Of a DNA stretch of 64,000 nt, positions 1 to 10,379 are shown piece by piece (positions within the stretch are counted from its first letter, which is position 1; each line of letters begins with the position of its first letter). A program made the position numbers and the translations under genes. The stretch is from Haliclona indistincta (Eukaryota; Porifera; Demospongiae; Haplosclerida; Chalinidae). The stretch is taken from the NCBI GenBank assembly GCA_964017065.1, contig OZ024783.1, forward strand, positions 3,708,932 through 3,772,931, in the 5' to 3' direction. Below the pieces are notes generated by a model. The model saw only the letters and a program-made list of their open reading frames with translations. It did no database searches and was not told where the DNA came from.

Positions 1-529
1 GTGAAGACTGCGGAGAATGATCCGAGAATCTGAAAGAGTGACACTCTTGAAAGTTCCTGTTAAAAATTTGCAATTACATATGACTTTATCCTGTACTGAG
101 GAAAAGAAAATTACTAGACGAGAGCTTTTCAATTGTAGCTCGTTGTAATGCTGATGGATGAAGGTGTTTGCAGTCATTATACTGACTTGCAATCCCGCCC
201 TATATTTGTCTATCAGTCACTAGGCGGACTGGTGTCCGAAAATCGATTTCTTTTGCCGATAATAAAGTTTTTGGGCTACCCACTTTCTTCGTCTCCACCG
301 TCAGTAGACAATTTAAAGAAGCAGTTACTATAGCTGCAAATCATTGCAATGCAGGCAGAGGAAGCATGTGTCTATATATGTCGGTCAAGTTTGATCTGTG
401 TGAGTGTCCGATTTATAGTGGTGGCCGAAAATAGGTGAAATAAGGTGATCGCGTATTAACTTTTGTGTACAGACATGTACAAGCGTGTCAAGCACTTGTT
501 CATTCGGTCGTACCTAAAAAAGAAAAAAG
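1..529. repeat. Array spacer upstream of receptor copy 1
   Basis: No gene seen. The stretch starting with the 'gcggagaatgatccgagaatc' block (about 10-60) recurs at about 14,710-14,790 upstream of receptor copy 3. The part around 120-330 resembles 2,920-3,130 and 15,050-15,110. It is the conserved spacer that normally lies between a POT transporter 3' end and a 7TM receptor, so a transporter copy probably lies just left of the window. Confidence 0.7.
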
Positions 530-634
530 ATGGCGAAGGATACGCCCACCACAGCGGCACACGGATTAATCGCTGTGCAGTGCAGTGCCAGATTACCAGC
601 AGTGCAGACAGTAGTGTATAGTAGAGCAGTATGA
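530..634 (+). promoter_or_regulatory. Conserved upstream ORF ahead of receptor copy 1
   Basis: An ATG in a good context (aagATGgcg) opens a 34-codon ORF beginning MAKDTPTT. Its stop TGA overlaps the receptor start as ATGA (631-634). The N-terminal MAK[DN][TA]PTT...H.LIAV pattern recurs upstream of copies 3 and 4 and in an orphan copy at 39,742. The same reading frame also reaches ATGA in copies 2 and 5. It may be a translational control uORF; an alternative is an unrecognised upstream coding exon. Confidence 0.5.
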
Positions 635-1632
635 ATGGGAGCTGCAGCCATCCTGTGTCTACAAATGAAACAGACACGATTCTTCTTTGTATGGGCTTCC
701 TTGGTCTGTCCTCGGTTATTGTGTGTTTCACTTCTGTAGTGCTAGTGTTCATTTTAAAGCTAAACATATACTTCGTCCATCGCCTCGCTCTTTACCAGGT
801 GTTGGCGGCTCTTTGCTATGGTCTCGTTCTCACGTTAGAACTACTGTTTCTTATCTTTCGCCACGATGATGAAAAGAATCGCTGGCTGTGTGAAACAGTT
901 GGTTTCTTTTCTCTTTATTTCTCATGGGTGAAGCTGCTCTTTACGGCCTGGCTGGTTGCGCATCTGTTTTGTCAAGCTGTTCTTGGCATAGATCCTCAGA
1001 AAGATCACAAGCGTTATGAAGTGCTGTGTGTGATCACATTGATTTTATTTCCCCTTCTGTTCACATGGATACCGTTTGTAACTGAAGAATATGGTCCTGC
1101 TGGTGTTTGGTGCTGGATTCAGAGCTGGAAGGATAATTGCATCGATACCTTATCAATTGCTGGCATTACAGAGCAGTTTACACTTTGGTATGGGCCAGCT
1201 ATGGTGGTCACTATAGTGGAATCTATTGCTATAACTGTGATTGTACTCAGCTTACTGTTTTGCTATCAGCCTAATGATAAGCCTGCTAGTACATCAACAT
1301 CCCTACTTGAATCATCAAACAGCTCAGCACAGAAGCGGCGCAAGGCTCTCAATGAACTTCTTCCACTTCTTGCCTATCCCATCTTATTTTGCTTGTTACT
1401 TACACCACCATTAATCAACAGAATAATTGGAGCAGCTTATACAGAGCAGCAGCCAAACATCACAGCGATTCTGGTTAGTGGTATATTTATCCCCTTGCGT
1501 CCATTCTTTGCTGGATTGACCCTTCTCATTCACGTTCTTGTGTTAAAGATATGCTGCAGACGCACTGGATATGTACGACTGAGTACATACCCTAATGCAT
1601 GGGCTTTCATTGGGGCTACTCCAACTAGCTAG
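631..1632 (+). CDS. cAMP-receptor-like 7TM GPCR, copy 1
   Basis: A predicted plasma-membrane G-protein-coupled receptor of 333 residues, uninterrupted. Seven hydrophobic segments are visible at roughly 17-46, 50-75, 86-116, 128-147, 184-212, 246-266 and 280-305. An N-terminal NxS/T glycosylation site (NGS) precedes TM1. Extracellular loop 2 has the YGPAGVWCWI motif, typical of the class E/cAMP-receptor-like and related family 2-like receptors; its Cys could pair with the Cys in WLCETVGF at the start of TM3. Loop 3 is Ser-rich. The tail is shorter than in copies 3-5: the homologous tail coding (SKELEESVH) continues in the DNA but is cut off by an early TAG. The ligand is unknown. Family call is from motif memory, not from a search. 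Confidence 0.75.
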   Translation: MNGSCSHPVSTNETDTILLCMGFLGLSSVIVCFTSVVLVFILKLNIYFVHRLALYQVLAALCYGLVLTLELLFLIFRHDDEKNRWLCETVGFFSLYFSWVKLLFTAWLVAHLFCQAVLGIDPQKDHKRYEVLCVITLILFPLLFTWIPFVTEEYGPAGVWCWIQSWKDNCIDTLSIAGITEQFTLWYGPAMVVTIVESIAITVIVLSLLFCYQPNDKPASTSTSLLESSNSSAQKRRKALNELLPLLAYPILFCLLLTPPLINRIIGAAYTEQQPNITAILVSGIFIPLRPFFAGLTLLIHVLVLKICCRRTGYVRLSTYPNAWAFIGATPTS

Positions 1633-2336
1633 TACCAATAGCAAAGAATTTAGAGAAAGTGTTCACTATGATAAATAACTGTGCACCAACTGAGTAGCTA
1701 CTACTTAAACGATGTGTTTGACTGTAACATGCAGTATAGCACTAAATGCATGCTTGCATCCGATAATTTGCTGTATCTACTAATAGTAGCTATCTAGCTT
1801 GCAATGTCTTTTAATTACATTTTTATTAATCCTCGGCACATGCGCGAGGGTTATTATAACGGTACACATAATGTTACATGGTGAAATAGAGTGCAAATGT
1901 TATTGCATGCATGACAATGAGTTGTTTATGTAGTCTAACTATAAATATGATTATGACTTCAATAAAGATCATGCAGAGAATAACAGGAATATGAATTTCT
2001 GATTGTGCTAAATTCACAGGTACATAATATGCATGGTATGCTATGTTTAGTGTGATAGATTTTGCAGTAACAGGAAACAATGAATATAATGCTATCTTAT
2101 CCATGCACTATACACTGCTTAAAAGCATCAGCTAAGAATAAGCTACAAGTTGTAACTAGCTTGTACAAATTAGCACCTGTGAGCTACGTACGTACATCAA
2201 CTAACAGTGGAGGGTATAGGGTCACGATCAGCGAAGGGTAATAAGAGTTGGCTGCTCGGTGACGATAGGACGTGTGAGAGGGTGAGGTACACTGCTCATT
2301 CTTGTCTAGCATTGTGCATTGCGTTGAACCCACGAT
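1633..2336. repeat. Receptor 3' flank, paralogous in the array
   Basis: No gene. The sequence after the stop is shared with 7,540-8,000, 16,800-17,400, 37,720-38,040 and 56,000-56,340 (blocks such as 'gcttgcaatgtc' and 'gtgatagattttg'). About 1,831-1,858 carries a short near-palindromic 'cctcggcacatgcgcgagggtt' repeat related to the ends of the element at 20,334-21,654. About 2,195-2,335 is shared with 38,680-38,815. Confidence 0.6.
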
Positions 2337-2450
2337 GTTGAGAATATCATGAGAGATACCTAGATCAAGAGGAGGAGTACAGGTCAGAGAGAATGATATC
2401 CAGGAAACATCCTCAGAGAGCAGCATGGAGTCAGACACTTAATTACTAGT
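2337..2450 (+). pseudogene. POT transporter 3'-end relic
   Basis: About 114 bp match the last codons of the forward POT transporters (ending at 14,119 and 35,962): the 'catgagagatacctagatc' block, the acidic EEEYR...END region and the SDT stop region, followed by the same 'ctagttaataatttt' flank. The rest of the gene is absent. It shows that a transporter copy once preceded receptor copy 2. Confidence 0.75.
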
Positions 2451-3967
2451 TAATAATTTTAAAAGCTGCATAAATATCATAAACTTTAAAAAAATTATGT
2501 TAGCTCAGTACTTGCAGTCGTAAAACACCACCAAAGCACAGTTTACAAGATTAGAACCCGACGTGCTGTCAAAAAAGTTGCAGTGACATAATTAGTACGT
2601 ACGTAATGGTTGCTTGAATTGCATGTTCTATAATAATTATACAGACTAACTAAAATCAATGCGTGATATAATAATTATTAGCTGTTGAACAGCAGCCAAA
2701 CTGACTACTACACAAGCTACACCAGTAAAGCATGAAGAGTGTGCCGTAACTGCCGTTCCATTGCGGGCAAATTTAATACAGAGATGATTTTATCCTGTAG
2801 TATCTGAATTCGCATCGCTTCAACCTCCACTCCACGTTTCGTCTTTCAAGTTCAACGTCTCGTTTCTCTTTGGAAAGAAAATTACTCCTAAGTCGGGCAA
2901 CATGCAAGACGCCGAGACCTTTTTAATTGTAGCTCGTTGTAATGCTGATGGATAAAGTACTGACGTGCAATCCCGCCCCATTTTGTTTATCAGTCACTTA
3001 GGGCGGGATGTCCGAAAATCGATTTCTTTTGCCGATATTAAAGTTTTTCGGCTACCCACTTCCTTCGTCTCCACAGTAGACAAAGAAGCAGTTATGAGCT
3101 GCCAAATTACAATGCAGGCAGAGGAAGTGTGTGTCTATACGTCGGTCAAGTTCGATCTGTGTAGGCTGCCTGTAGCGTATTTGCAACTGTGTTTCAAAAG
3201 TAGTAATTAACTTATTAATTCAACCGGCAAATTGGGCGGTACGTAATTCACGTGTAGGTTAGAGTAAGCCACCAATATTCGGCCACCATCTATTATCGGC
3301 CACTCGTTCGTACACTTGCAAATACGATACACAGATCAAACTTGACCGACATATAACGCCTATATTTTGGTGGGCAAGCTGTCATTTCTACCGGACTTTG
3401 CAGAGACTTTGCACCACGAAGCGCACGCGGAATTAGTTGCTGACCAATCCAATTCACTGCTACTCAAGTGTATTAAACATCCACACATTAAAGACTACTT
3501 CTGCTTTTCGCTTCGTGGAGCAAGAGTCCGGTACAATACAGACCTAACCGTGGTTACGAGTTGCATTGCACCAATTGTGTCAAAACGGCTCTGTCGGAAC
3601 AAAAGCAAGGTGCTCTGAAAACCTCTGTTTCGGTTATGGCTCCAGAGATGCAATATAATCGTTCAAAGTCGATTTCCCATACATTTTTCACTCTTTTGCC
3701 CACCAAGGGAGGCCGCTGGCGTGGCTGATGACGTAGCCCAGCGCGACGCGCGCGCGCGCAAGTATTACTTTTGGAACCTTAACCATGTATAGCTACATGT
3801 ACGTATACTTGGTTTCGCGACGGAGGCGTGATGGAATGTTCGCGTTCCATCACGCCTCCGTCGCGAAACCAAGTATGAGCGTCCGATTATGGTGACCGAA
3901 AATAGGTGGCTTAGTCTACATGTATTATTAACATGGGTTCATTCGGTCGTACAAACGATGGCGAAGG
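2451..3967. repeat. Array spacer upstream of receptor copy 2
   Basis: No gene supported. About 2,455-3,210 is the transporter-receptor spacer found again at 14,120-15,110, 36,000-36,330, 39,000-39,600 and 57,600-58,080. About 3,890-3,967 is the receptor 5' flank ('cattcggtcgtac...atggcgaagg'), cut by the MITE that follows. Short ORFs here have no recognisable similarity. Confidence 0.55.
3806..3875. repeat. Perfect 31-bp-stem hairpin
   Basis: A 31-bp arm (3,806-3,836, starting tacttggtttcgcgacgg) is followed by 8 bases and its exact reverse complement (3,845-3,875). It is probably a very short foldback element or the tips of a collapsed MITE. No coding potential. Confidence 0.85.
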
Positions 3968-4583
3968 TAGTCTCGTACCCAGGCTCTCGGGCGGGCAGCG
4001 TGTACGTGTGTGGCTATTAGTGAGCCTGGTACGCATTGCATGCGCATGCACGAAAATGACGTAATCGTATTCTGCAGTAATCTACTGTTGATGCCCGTGC
4101 ACTCTTGCTTATATCAGGATACTCATCGTTAGTTTTGAAAAAAAACACAGAAGCAGCAGTTTTTAGGTCGGCTAAGCATGCCACGATGAAGCATTGTACT
4201 GCTACGAGCCATATCGAATGCCACGAGCGGAAAATATTCTCGATTTTGGCCTGATTTCGACAAAGTAAGTGTTCTATGTCTAGACACATCTCCAATTACT
4301 CACAATTTGGTCGTGTGTACCTGGACAAGCGCCCAAGTAGATGCAGCAGCTTGCCTGAACGTGGTTGGATCCCAAACAATATTTCCAGCATTGTTCGCAT
4401 TATTGCATAAATTTATAAAGGCGGGGAGAGGGCGGTGTCTTTCAATTTTCAAAATCCCCGCGCTTTTCAAAATCTGACGCATGCGCATGCAATGCGTACA
4501 AGGCTCTAGCTAGCTCTCTATATCTAATAGCCACCCACGTGCGTCCACCCACGCAGCCCGTCCGAAAGCCGTGGTACGAGGCT
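3968..4583. mobile_element. MITE splitting the receptor-2 5' flank
   Basis: Non-autonomous inverted-repeat element of about 616 bp. The left end 'tctcgtaccc...gtgtggctattag' mirrors the right end 'ctaatagccaccc...gtggtacgag', with a second mirrored block around the 'gcatgcgcatgc' sequences near 4,035 and 4,480. The 10-bp direct repeat atggcgaagg flanks it (3,958-3,967 and 4,584-4,593). Joined across the element, the flanks restore the receptor 5'-flank sequence seen in other copies. No transposase. Confidence 0.7.
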
Positions 4584-4611
4584 ATGGCGAAGGATACCAA
4601 TCCCACCGGTA

Positions 4612-6428
4612 CTTACGGGACGGAAAGGAACAGAACGGGACTGAGTCGGGGACGTCCCGTCACGCTGTCATCACCTGCCACCTTCGCAATGAAGCACCAA
4701 AGGTGCAGATGCCTCGGTGGAATGCCACCATTAATTTCACATACACAGTAAACTGCAGTTATTATACCTTACTGTACAGCATTAAACATGCAGTATAATA
4801 GTTTAACCTCGTACCCATTCCCTTTATAATAGGGCCTGGTACATGTACCTGGTACAGACTGTCTACGCATGCGCGCATAGTAACAATTTTAAGTGGCCAG
4901 TAATATATTGTTATAAAGTAATTGCTATAATAATTATTGGATATTAAATTTTTCATTATTGTGACATATTAACATCCTGTTTCAAAGCGGCCAAAGGACC
5001 CACCTAGCCTCGTTCCCGGGCCAAGGCCTGGTAGCAATTGCACGTGCATGCGCGAAAATACCGGTAGTAAATTTGTGCACAATACATTTTGCAAGATTCC
5101 CTAATATTCCTGTATACAGTGGATTACAGGTTGTTTGATAAAACAATTTTCTGCTAGCGCGTGCACATAGCGTGTTTCTGTACTGAAAGTTTAATGTTTA
5201 ATGTTTAATGTTTGTAGGCAAAGACCCAAAGGGTATGGCCACATACAGTATAATACAACACATTAACATACAAAAGTGGACAGTCAACAGTTCTGAGCCA
5301 CCATCAGAGTCAATACTAGTATGAGGAAAGAGGGAATGAGCTGAGCCATGAACTTTATGAGTAGAAAGAACACTGAGGTCGCCATAATTTCCTCCACCAC
5401 TTACTATACGCTTCAGTGAGTCCACACACAAAGACGACGACGAACACAATGGACTTCAATTCATGAGTAGAGAATTACAGCACAGGACGAACACCAGCAG
5501 ATGACTGTCGGCAACACGCCCCAGGGAGGCTACCCATCTCGCCATGAGTGTGAGACGACCAAAGCATGGTATTTTCTCACCACCCACGTGGACGCGTCTA
5601 GCGGTCACCCCTGATGCCTCAGCCCTGCACGTGTAGGTGTCCACTCAGAGGCCAAAGGTCAGTCAGAGTCGAACAAAACGGGCAAAGGAACCTTTGTTGA
5701 AGACGCTTAACCATGTAACGCGGTATCACGCTCAGCTGTCTAGGTAGAAAAGTAGACAAAGGCGTCGTTGTCACAGCAGGAGAAAAGCAGCAAACGAAGG
5801 AGTTGTTGTCTTGTTCACAAATTTAACAGAAAGTGCAGTTCTGCAGTTCTTCGTCGCGTTAATGAGATTCGTTAATGAGATTTGAAAGCCTAGTGTGCGC
5901 ATGCGCTAGTAGCAAATTTTCGGTCAAGCAAGTTGCTTGAGCGAAAATTTGCTGCTGGCGCATGCGCACGTTATCTGTACAATTAGTATACAGAGACACG
6001 CTATGGGCATGCCGCTAGCAAGAAATTGTTTGGTCAAGCAACCTGTAATCCCCTGTATACTACGTAAACCAACGTTAAAAATAAGGACAAGCATGTGGAT
6101 TGTACAACGGACGACTGGTAGTACAAAGACTTTCCAAAGCCAGTGGGAAACCAATTAAGCGAAGACGTATAAATGCCTTGGGATAGACATAAATACTGTA
6201 AATGTCCATTCGCGCAATTTGAGCAAAAATTTAAGCTTGCGCGTTCAATAATAGTTACCAGGCCTTCTATCAATGGCCTGGAACGAGGCTAGGACCAACC
6301 GTGCGTGGAGTGAGTCACAAATCACCGGTGATATGTGACCGGGGATCACGCATCACCGGGGGCCACATGTCACCGTGACACCGGCTCAGTCCCGTCCCGT
6401 CCCGTCACGGCTTTTAGTACAAGTACCC
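4612..6428. mobile_element. Composite inverted-repeat element with nested MITE
   Basis: The left end (4,612 on: ggtacttacgggacgg..., then cgggactgagtcgg) mirrors the right end (ctcagtcccgtcccg...gtacaagtacc, to about 6,428). Inside is another inverted-repeat element at about 5,004-6,294, whose tips are cctagcctcgttcc... and ...ggaacgaggctagg. It has inner mirrored blocks near 5,095-5,180 and 5,985-6,065. No transposase is visible and local ORFs are unconvincing. The insertion replaced most of the uORF region of receptor copy 2. Confidence 0.6.
5895..5968. repeat. Foldback with NRF-1-like arms
   Basis: The arm 'gtgcgcatgcgctagtagca' and following bases are mirrored by 'cgaaaatttgctgctggcgc' through 'atgcgcac', with an inner palindrome caagcaagttgcttg. 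Each arm contains GCGCATGCGC. Confidence 0.75.
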
Positions 6429-6513
6429 CCACCACAACACACGAATTAATCACTGTGCAGTTCAATGCCAGAATATCAGCAGTGCAGACAGTATCACTAG
6501 TGTACAGAGAAGT

Positions 6514-7536
6514 ATGAATGAGAGCTGCAGCCATCCAGTGTCTACAAATGAAACAGACACGATTCTTCGTTGTATGGGCTTCATTGGACTGTCCTCGGTT
6601 ATTGTGTGTTTCACTTCTGTAGTGCTAGTGTTCGCTTTTAAGCTATACATATACTTCGTCCATCGCCTCGCTCTTTACCAGGTGTTGGCGGCTCTTTGCT
6701 ATGGTCTCGTTCTCACGTTAGAACTACTGTTTCTTATCTTTCGTAAAGATGATGAAAAGAATCGCTGGCTGTGTGAAACAGTTGGTTTCTTTTTTCTTTA
6801 CTTCTCATGGGTGAAGCTGCTCTTTACGGCCTGGCTGGTTATGAATCTGTTTTGCCAAGCTGTTCTCTACAAAGATCCTCAGAAAGATCACAAGTGTTAT
6901 GAAGTGCTGTGTGTGATCACATTGATTTTATTTCCCCTTCTGTTCACATGGATACCACTTGTAAATGAAGAATATGGTCCTGCTGGTGCTTGGTGCTGGA
7001 TTCAGAGCTGGAAGGATAATTGCGTCGATCACTTATCAATTCCTGGCATTACAGAGCAGTTTGTGCTGTGGTATGGGCCAGCTATGTTTGCCACTGTAGT
7101 GGAATGCATTGCAATAATTGTGATTGTACTCAGCTTACTGTTTTGCTATCAGCCTACAGATGCATCAACATCCCTACTGGAATCATTGAAGAGTTCAGCA
7201 CCGAAGCGATGCAAGGCTCTCAATGAACTTCTTCCACTTCTTGCCTATCCCATTTTATTTTGTTTGTTTCTTATACCACCATTAATCAACAGAATAATTG
7301 GAGCAGCTTATACAGGCCAGCAGCCGAACATCACAGCAATTCTGGTTAGTGGTATATTTATCCCCTTGCAACCATTTTTTGCTGGATTGACCCTTCTGAT
7401 TCACGTTCTTGTGTTAAAGATATGCTGCAGGCGCACTGGATATGTACGACTGAATACATACTCTAATGCATGGGTTTTCATTGGGGCTACCAATAGCAAA
7501 GAACTTGAAGATAAAGAACTGCAGCAGACCAACTGA
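6514..7536 (+). CDS. cAMP-receptor-like 7TM GPCR, copy 2
   Basis: A 340-residue paralogue of copy 1 with the same seven membrane segments, the WLCETVGFF Cys at TM3 and the YGPAGAWCWI loop-2 motif. Loop 3 is shortened: it runs directly from CYQPTDAST to SLLESLKSS. The tail ends SKELEDKELQQTN, a deleted version of the tail in copies 3 and 5. The start is kept because ATGA overlaps the stop of the upstream frame that reads ...TPTTTHELITVQ. The 5' flank is disrupted by nested MITEs, so transcription may differ from the other copies. Ligand unknown. Confidence 0.75.
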   Translation: MNESCSHPVSTNETDTILRCMGFIGLSSVIVCFTSVVLVFAFKLYIYFVHRLALYQVLAALCYGLVLTLELLFLIFRKDDEKNRWLCETVGFFFLYFSWVKLLFTAWLVMNLFCQAVLYKDPQKDHKCYEVLCVITLILFPLLFTWIPLVNEEYGPAGAWCWIQSWKDNCVDHLSIPGITEQFVLWYGPAMFATVVECIAIIVIVLSLLFCYQPTDASTSLLESLKSSAPKRCKALNELLPLLAYPILFCLFLIPPLINRIIGAAYTGQQPNITAILVSGIFIPLQPFFAGLTLLIHVLVLKICCRRTGYVRLNTYSNAWVFIGATNSKELEDKELQQTN

Positions 7537-8368
7537 GTAATAATTAAATTAACGCTGTGTTGACTTGTTTATTGCTGTAGCATGCAGTATACATGTAGCA
7601 CTTAATCCATGTAGGCCCCCGACAATTAGCTGTATCTACTATAGTAGCTATCTAGCTTGCAATGTCATTAATTTTTATTTTAGTGGTGTACATAATAATT
7701 ATTACACGAAAATGATGGTAAATAAAGTGCAAATGTTGCATGACGATTGCATGCATGACGATAAGTTGTCCATGTATCAATATTATGATTATGACTTCAT
7801 TAAAGAACATGCAGAGAATAACAGGAATATGAATTTCTGATTGTGCTAAATTCACAGGTACATAATATGCATGGTATGCTATGTTTAGTGTGATAGATTT
7901 TGCAATAACAGGAAACAATGAATATGAATGCTATCTCATCCATGCACTATACACTGCTTAAAAGCATCAGCTATGAATAAGCTACAAGTTGTAACTAGAG
8001 TTCTAATGAACACATACCCGTGCGCTGAGCTAGGAGCTAAACACGACTACTCCTGCATTACAGCAACACGCACGTTATTTAATGGCTCTGACGTACTGTA
8101 AATGTGAGACTGAGTGAGGACATCGACATTGATAGGAGGTTGGGTGACACACCCACAATACCGTAAGTACTCTGACAAGTACACGTAGCTTTAGATAGCC
8201 ATGGATTAGCCGCTCGAACAAGGCTTGCCAGCTCAGAAAACGTCTTCATAGGACTATAAAATTCAGTGAAGAAGCTGTAGAGAGTGTTTTCGTGGAGAAT
8301 TTCGAGCGGTGAGACGTAAACAAGCGTGTTTTTTTGATGACACACACATACCTACCGACGGACCCAAA
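7537..8368. other. Receptor-2 3' flank and unassigned sequence
   Basis: About 7,540-8,000 is the shared receptor 3' flank. About 8,000-8,368 has no recognisable gene or repeat. Confidence 0.5.
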
Positions 8369-8482
8369 CGAATCCTGTTATGGGAAGACATCCGGTCGGG
8401 AAATTCACGTGACCTGCGGCGCGGAAAAACCCGCTGCTGAAATTACTATAAAGCCTTGTTTGTAGCAATGATTGGCCAGTGG

Positions 8483-8565
8483 GTTGCCATGGCTCAGGAA
8501 TTTAGTACGGTGGTTTGTAATGCATTTGTTCAGGGTTCGATTCCCGCTGTATGCATGTTTTTTTA
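8483..8565 (+). repeat. tRNA-derived (SINE-like) segment
   Basis: An A-box-like TGGCTCAGGAA (8,490-8,500) lies about 44 bases before a B box GGTTCGATTCC (8,534-8,544). That is the spacing of a tRNA's internal pol III promoter, and a T-run follows at 8,558. Acceptor and T stems pair poorly, so it is a tRNA-derived repeat or relic rather than a working tRNA. Confidence 0.45.
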
Positions 8566-8607
8566 TTTTTTTTTGCCATGGCTGAAAACTTATGTTTTTA
8601 GCTAATT

Positions 8608-8824
8608 TCTCGACGATCCTTAGTGAGGGCCGGAGGCCCTGCTTAGGACGACCCTCCCGACGATCCTTAGCTAGGGTCGAAGGCCCTGTTCAGGACGACC
8701 CTACCCCGACGATCCTTAGGCTTTATTAGCTAGGGCCGAAGGCCCGGTTTAGGACGGCCCTCCCGACGATCCTTAGGCTTACCAAGGGCCGAAGGCCCGG
8801 TTTAGGACGACCCTCCCGACTTTG
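8608..8824. repeat. Four-copy tandem repeat, about 50-65 bp unit
   Basis: The unit 'cgacgatccttag...agggccgaaggccc...ttaggacgaccctcc' occurs four times with drift. Each unit contains a small inverted repeat (gggccgaaggccc). Confidence 0.8.
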
Positions 8825-8942
8825 CGCAGTTAGGAGAAGGTTTTTAAGGTTTTGGGTTTAGTTGTCAGTATTCTTTATCACGTGATTTCCATGGCAACGC
8901 GACCTTTGACCCCGACCGGATGTCTTCCCATAACGGGATTCG

Positions 8943-9755
8943 ACACAAACGCATAACCCTGCCGCATACTGCGCACGGGTAAACACACACATACCTACCG
9001 ACGGACACAAGCGCATAACCCTGCCGCATACTGCGCACGGGTAATAAAGCATTAGGTGCAGACGCCTCGGGGCAGTAGCATGTATGCTAGCATGCAATTA
9101 GCAGATGCATATGACAGCATGTATGCATGCAGTAGATCCATGGAAGCATCAAAACGGTACCATGGAAGCATGCAATGCAAGCTGCAGTAGAAATGACCAG
9201 CAGATCAATGGAACATGCAGGCAAGCAGTAGATCATAGCAACAGTGCTATGGAAGCACAGGCTAGTGGCAGCTATCCAGCAGCAGATCATATAGCGACAG
9301 TGCTATGGAAGCGCAGGCTAGTGGCAACTATCCAGCAACTGTACAAGCTGTTGTACAAAAGTTGCATTGAAGCCGAACAGAATAATGCTCAAGTGTACAG
9401 TGTTCCACACTAAGAGAGTAAAACAATAGTTTTTACACATTTTGCTTCATATCTCAGTAACTAATAATCCTACTGGCATGTTGCATGTATCATAATGATC
9501 CTCTATATTTACTGAACACCCTGATTCATGTGGCTTCAAGTCACGTGACATGGGCGGGACACAACATGGCGGGATATCGGACCCTCTGGAAGGACATGGT
9601 TAGGCAGAGAACTTTTGATTTACTCGTAGTTAAGATTTCTTAACGCTGCATTAAAACCCTCACCCAGGGCGCCTACCTGTGGGCTGAGTGTTTTGCCTTA
9701 ACTTTCGTTAGTTCGGCGTCGGGGAGCAAATAATAGCGTCCTCGACCGACGAAAA
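8943..9755. repeat. Short duplications and degenerate GCATGCA-rich repeats
   Basis: About 8,945-9,045 has two copies of a ~60-bp unit containing 'gcataaccctgccgcatact'. About 9,060-9,345 is imperfectly repeated ('gtgctatggaagc.caggctagtggca' twice, 'gatcatag'). The open frames here come from the repeats. About 9,350-9,755 shows nothing recognisable. Confidence 0.6.
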
Positions 9756-10344
9756 GCTTAAGGTGGCGGTGCGCCAATTTAATGAGATTCATGACTTTGC
9801 AAGTAGCTTTATTTTCTCTACAATGGTATTTTGTACAGGCGTGCTCCAGTATGCATTTTGCTTTGTCTATCGATAAACAACAATTATAGCAAGTTTCAGT
9901 CACTAAGCATTAGCTAACGTGGAGCAGTGAGCTCGCCCAGTAAAGACCGGTCTGTGGCAGTTATCTCCAGTTTGGCTTGCTTGCTCCAGAAAGAACTTCG
10001 TTTACAGCTTACAAATTCCAGCGCGCGGACGTATAGAGCGATTTTTCGATACTCCTTTGCTAACGCTGCAAAACAGCAAACCTAGACCACAAAATCACGG
10101 TTAAAAAAAATCTAGATCGTATTTCGGAAATTCGCTCTATACGTCTGTGGGCAAGATGCTGATGCATGCTGCTGCGCTTGAAGCGCGTCGATCTATTGCT
10201 CGACAGTCGAGATAGCTGCCACAGACGCTTCATGTATTATTTTGCCCATACTGTTATGTAAATCGCTGAAGTTATAAATAGTTATTAGAAAAACGCACGT
10301 TGCGTGGGTGTTGAATATTAATTACCTGCACCGCCACCTTAAGC
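9756..10344. mobile_element. MITE with 17-bp perfect terminal inverted repeats
   Basis: The ends gcttaaggtggcggtgc and gcaccgccaccttaagc are exact reverse complements. Further mirrored blocks lie inside ('gtatagagcgatttttcg' against 'cggaaattcgctctatac'). 589 bp, no transposase. Confidence 0.8.
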
Positions 10345-10379
10345 ACGAGAAATCCGATTCTCTAGGAGTTAAGGCGGAG

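Larger units (their letters stand above)
8369..8942. mobile_element. Inverted-repeat element with tandem array and tRNA-like region
   Basis: About 574 bp, bounded by a 32-bp terminal inverted repeat (cgaatcctgttatgggaaga... and ...tcttcccataacgggattcg) with one mismatch. It contains a tRNA-like promoter segment (8,483-8,565) and a tandem array (8,608-8,824). No ORF. It lies inside a short tandemly repeated context ('acctaccgacggac' occurs on both sides). Confidence 0.75.

Noticed and set aside
3367..3618. 83-codon frame upstream of receptor 2
   Set aside because: Lies in repeated spacer DNA with no conserved frame in other spacers.
8483..8565. Functional tRNA gene
   Set aside because: Acceptor and T stems do not pair adequately; kept only as a tRNA-derived repeat.
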